Part shown: positions 33,458 through 35,245 of the stretch, one piece after another
How positions within the stretch are numbered: the first letter of the stretch is position 1
How the letters are laid out: every line of letters begins with the position of its first letter
DNA from: Saprospiraceae bacterium
GTDB taxonomy: Bacteria; Bacteroidota; Bacteroidia; Chitinophagales; Saprospiraceae
DNA: 35,245 nucleotides
Reading direction: 5' to 3'
Assembly: GCA_028284395.1 (NCBI GenBank)
Contig: JANQRV010000109.1
Coordinates: 1-35,245, forward strand
Translations under genes and position numbers: made by a program
The notes under the pieces: generated by a model
Seen by the model: only the letters and a program-made list of their open reading frames with translations
Told to the model about the DNA's origin: nothing
Databases searched by the model: none

Positions 33458-34984
33458 ATGAAAAATACATTCAAAATACCGGCCATCCTCTTACTATCCT
33501 TCAGCTTTTTCCAATGTACTGATTTAGAGGAAAACCCAATTGGTCTTTTAGCACCCGAAAGTTTTTTCAAAACGGCGGATGACTTGGAGACCGCCGTACT
33601 GGGGGCTTACTCCTACATCGCCAATGAAGCTTACTATGGCCGAAAATTAGTATTGACGCTTCAGTTGCGCGGAGACATGTGCGACATTGGTGATCGAAAC
33701 ACTCCTGGTCGCCGTCAACAAGTCAATGATTTTAATATGGATTCCAACAATGGCATGGTGGCCGCCTTTTGGCCCACTTCCTACCGAATCATCGGAGCGG
33801 CAAATGCTGCCATTAGCGGGGCGGAACAAATTCCTCCATCCCGCCAAGTGGATGAATTAATCGGGGAGGCTAAGTTTCTAAGAGCCTTTGCCTATTATCA
33901 CTTGGTGCGCCTATTTGGTGATATTCCCTACATCGACTTTTTTATCGACGACCCGGAGTCCATAAAAGATGCTTCAAAAACCCCGGCAGCCGATGTTTAT
34001 GCGGGTATTATTGCAGATCTGGAAGCCGCCAAGACCACGCTTCCCGATAATTACAGTTCGGGCTTAAGAAGCCGCCCTACCCGGGGAACCGCAGCCGCTT
34101 ATCTGGCTTCGGTGCATATGACACTGGGCAACTGGCAGGGTGCATATGACGAAGCCAAATGGGTAATTGACAATAAGGGAACTTTCGGCTACCAATTAAT
34201 GGATGACTTTGCACAGCTTTTTGACGCCGCCAATGCGGATGGATTAGCAGAGCATCTCTTCGCAGTAGATTTTTTGGGCAATGTAAATCAAGGAAATACC
34301 AATCAGGATTGGATGGGACCGATTACCGGTATTCGAACCGTCACGCTACCCAATACCAATTCGGGTTGGAGTGTCAGTGTGCCGGCCTTTGCCGTGTACG
34401 ATACCTGGGATGCAAGAGACTATCGAAGAGAAGTTAGCTTTATCGATACCGCATTTCTGGACGGAGAGATGGTGGGCTTTGAGCAATTTGCCCCCAACCA
34501 TGGATCGCCCCGACCCCACATCGGCAAATTCTGGAGGAATGCAGGGGAACATCGAGGCGACGGCGGCCGATCAGATAACAATTACGTAGCTTTCCGCTAT
34601 GCGGAAGTGCTATTAATTGCCGCGGAAGCATTAAATGAAATTGGTGGTTCGGAAGGAGAAATCCTCGCGTATCTCAATGAGATCCGGGCCCGGGCGCGCA
34701 ATTGGGCCGGAACGCCGACCAATTTCCCGGAAGATGTCGCAACAGGGCTGTCCCAAGCCGATCTTAGGGATTTAATTTTGGACGAAAGAAGACTGGAACT
34801 AGCCTTCGAGTTCAAGCGCTGGTATGATATCAAGCGGCGCCAGCTAGGAGAACAGGTCTTCAAAGGCCCCAATTCATTAGAACCTCATGAAAATTTCGAC
34901 TCAGGTCGCGATTACCTGCTCCCACTGCCTCAGGATGAACTGGACCGAAACTCAAATTTGTTACCGCAGAATCCGGGATACTAA
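33458..34984 (+). CDS. susD: SusD/RagB-type glycan-binding lipoprotein
   Basis: This is a 508-residue surface lipoprotein. The signal ends FFQC, followed by TDLEENP, an acidic stretch matching the surface-export signal. The SusD family marks are present: N-terminal FFKTADDLETAVLGAYSYIA; tetratricopeptide-like helices including GEAKFLRAFAYYHLVRLFGD and RGTAAAYLASVHMTLGNW; and C-terminal YAEVLLIAAEALNEIG, LILDERRLELAFEFKRWYDI and a final LLPLPQDELDRNSNLLPQNP. It caps the SusC barrel and delivers oligosaccharides to it. It is the last complete gene in the window. Confidence 0.96.
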   Translation: MKNTFKIPAILLLSFSFFQCTDLEENPIGLLAPESFFKTADDLETAVLGAYSYIANEAYYGRKLVLTLQLRGDMCDIGDRNTPGRRQQVNDFNMDSNNGMVAAFWPTSYRIIGAANAAISGAEQIPPSRQVDELIGEAKFLRAFAYYHLVRLFGDIPYIDFFIDDPESIKDASKTPAADVYAGIIADLEAAKTTLPDNYSSGLRSRPTRGTAAAYLASVHMTLGNWQGAYDEAKWVIDNKGTFGYQLMDDFAQLFDAANADGLAEHLFAVDFLGNVNQGNTNQDWMGPITGIRTVTLPNTNSGWSVSVPAFAVYDTWDARDYRREVSFIDTAFLDGEMVGFEQFAPNHGSPRPHIGKFWRNAGEHRGDGGRSDNNYVAFRYAEVLLIAAEALNEIGGSEGEILAYLNEIRARARNWAGTPTNFPEDVATGLSQADLRDLILDERRLELAFEFKRWYDIKRRQLGEQVFKGPNSLEPHENFDSGRDYLLPLPQDELDRNSNLLPQNPGY

Positions 34985-35095
34985 AATCGTAAGTAAGTAG
35001 AGTTTATTTAAGTGATCAAAAATAATTTACGAAAATCTCAGAGGTTGCAAATGTAGATTTCTGGCATTAAATTAAAGCGAATGTACAAATTGTTT

Positions 35096-35167
35096 GAGCT
35101 GTTTGAAGCCCTTCGGGCGTTTGAATTGTCGATCTCAAACAGCTCGAACGCCCGAAGGGCTCCAAAC
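35096..35167. terminator. Nested inverted repeats downstream of susD
   Basis: A 24-base arm (35101-35124, core GCCCTTCGGGC) pairs with 35144-35167 at 22 of 24 positions across a 19-base spacer. Each arm also holds its own GCCC-TTC-GGGC mini-hairpin. In addition GAGCTGTTTGA (35096-35106) pairs with TCAAACAGCTC (35135-35145), which would compete with the long stem. Lying 110 bases after the susD stop, it probably ends or protects the susCD transcript; a small mobile repeat is the alternative. Confidence 0.6.
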
Positions 35168-35245
35168 TTCTCGAACTGACTAGAAAAACATCCAGATGCT
35201 AAGCCTTTCCCCGGTGATCAAAAGTTACCCATTTAATTTGAGCAA

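Overview
The window reads as a Bacteroidota chromosome segment, probably from a free-living polysaccharide degrader of the Saprospiria/Cytophagia type. The evidence is a SusC/SusD pair, an ECF sigma/FecR pair, a hybrid two-component system (HTCS), many lipoproteins, and promoter matches of the TTTG-N~20-TAnnTTTG type. No tRNA, rRNA, CRISPR array or intact insertion sequence was seen. Placement below phylum level is inference.

Left part (1-6224): two secreted proteins of unknown function, then a 1095-residue receptor. It has a periplasmic Reg_prop beta-propeller and Y_Y_Y module, one membrane span, a coiled coil and a class III cyclase domain whose residues predict adenylate cyclase. After it comes a decayed stretch with a truncated Tat-signal protein and a stop-interrupted reading frame.

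Middle part (6225-14861): housekeeping and regulatory genes. They are a methyltransferase, a soluble PAS/LOV-like histidine kinase, an HxlR regulator divergent from a DUF4442 hot-dog protein, a small unknown protein, and an alpha/beta hydrolase translationally coupled to an AraC regulator. An acyltransferase-3 membrane protein, an ECF sigma factor and a multi-span membrane protein form a likely operon. A near-perfect 32-bp palindrome recurs three times in this region; two copies overlap the stop codon of the preceding gene.

Right part (15115-34984): a polysaccharide utilisation region. A full HTCS regulator lies tail-to-tail with a leftward operon of four predicted lipoproteins: an iduronate-2-sulfatase-like gene broken by an amber codon, an MGH1-like (alpha/alpha) hydrolase fused to a five-bladed propeller, a metallophosphoesterase, and an S1 sulfatase. 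Rightward follow a DUF5060/DUF4038 (apiosidase-like) hydrolase, an ECF sigma factor, its FecR anti-sigma factor, a SusC transporter with an STN signalling domain, and SusD. The locus thus combines two kinds of glycan sensing: HTCS for the enzymes, and SusC-FecR-sigma trans-envelope signalling for uptake. The two sulfatases point to a sulfated, probably marine or animal, polysaccharide; the exact glycan cannot be read from the sequence. The window ends in nested inverted repeats downstream of susD.
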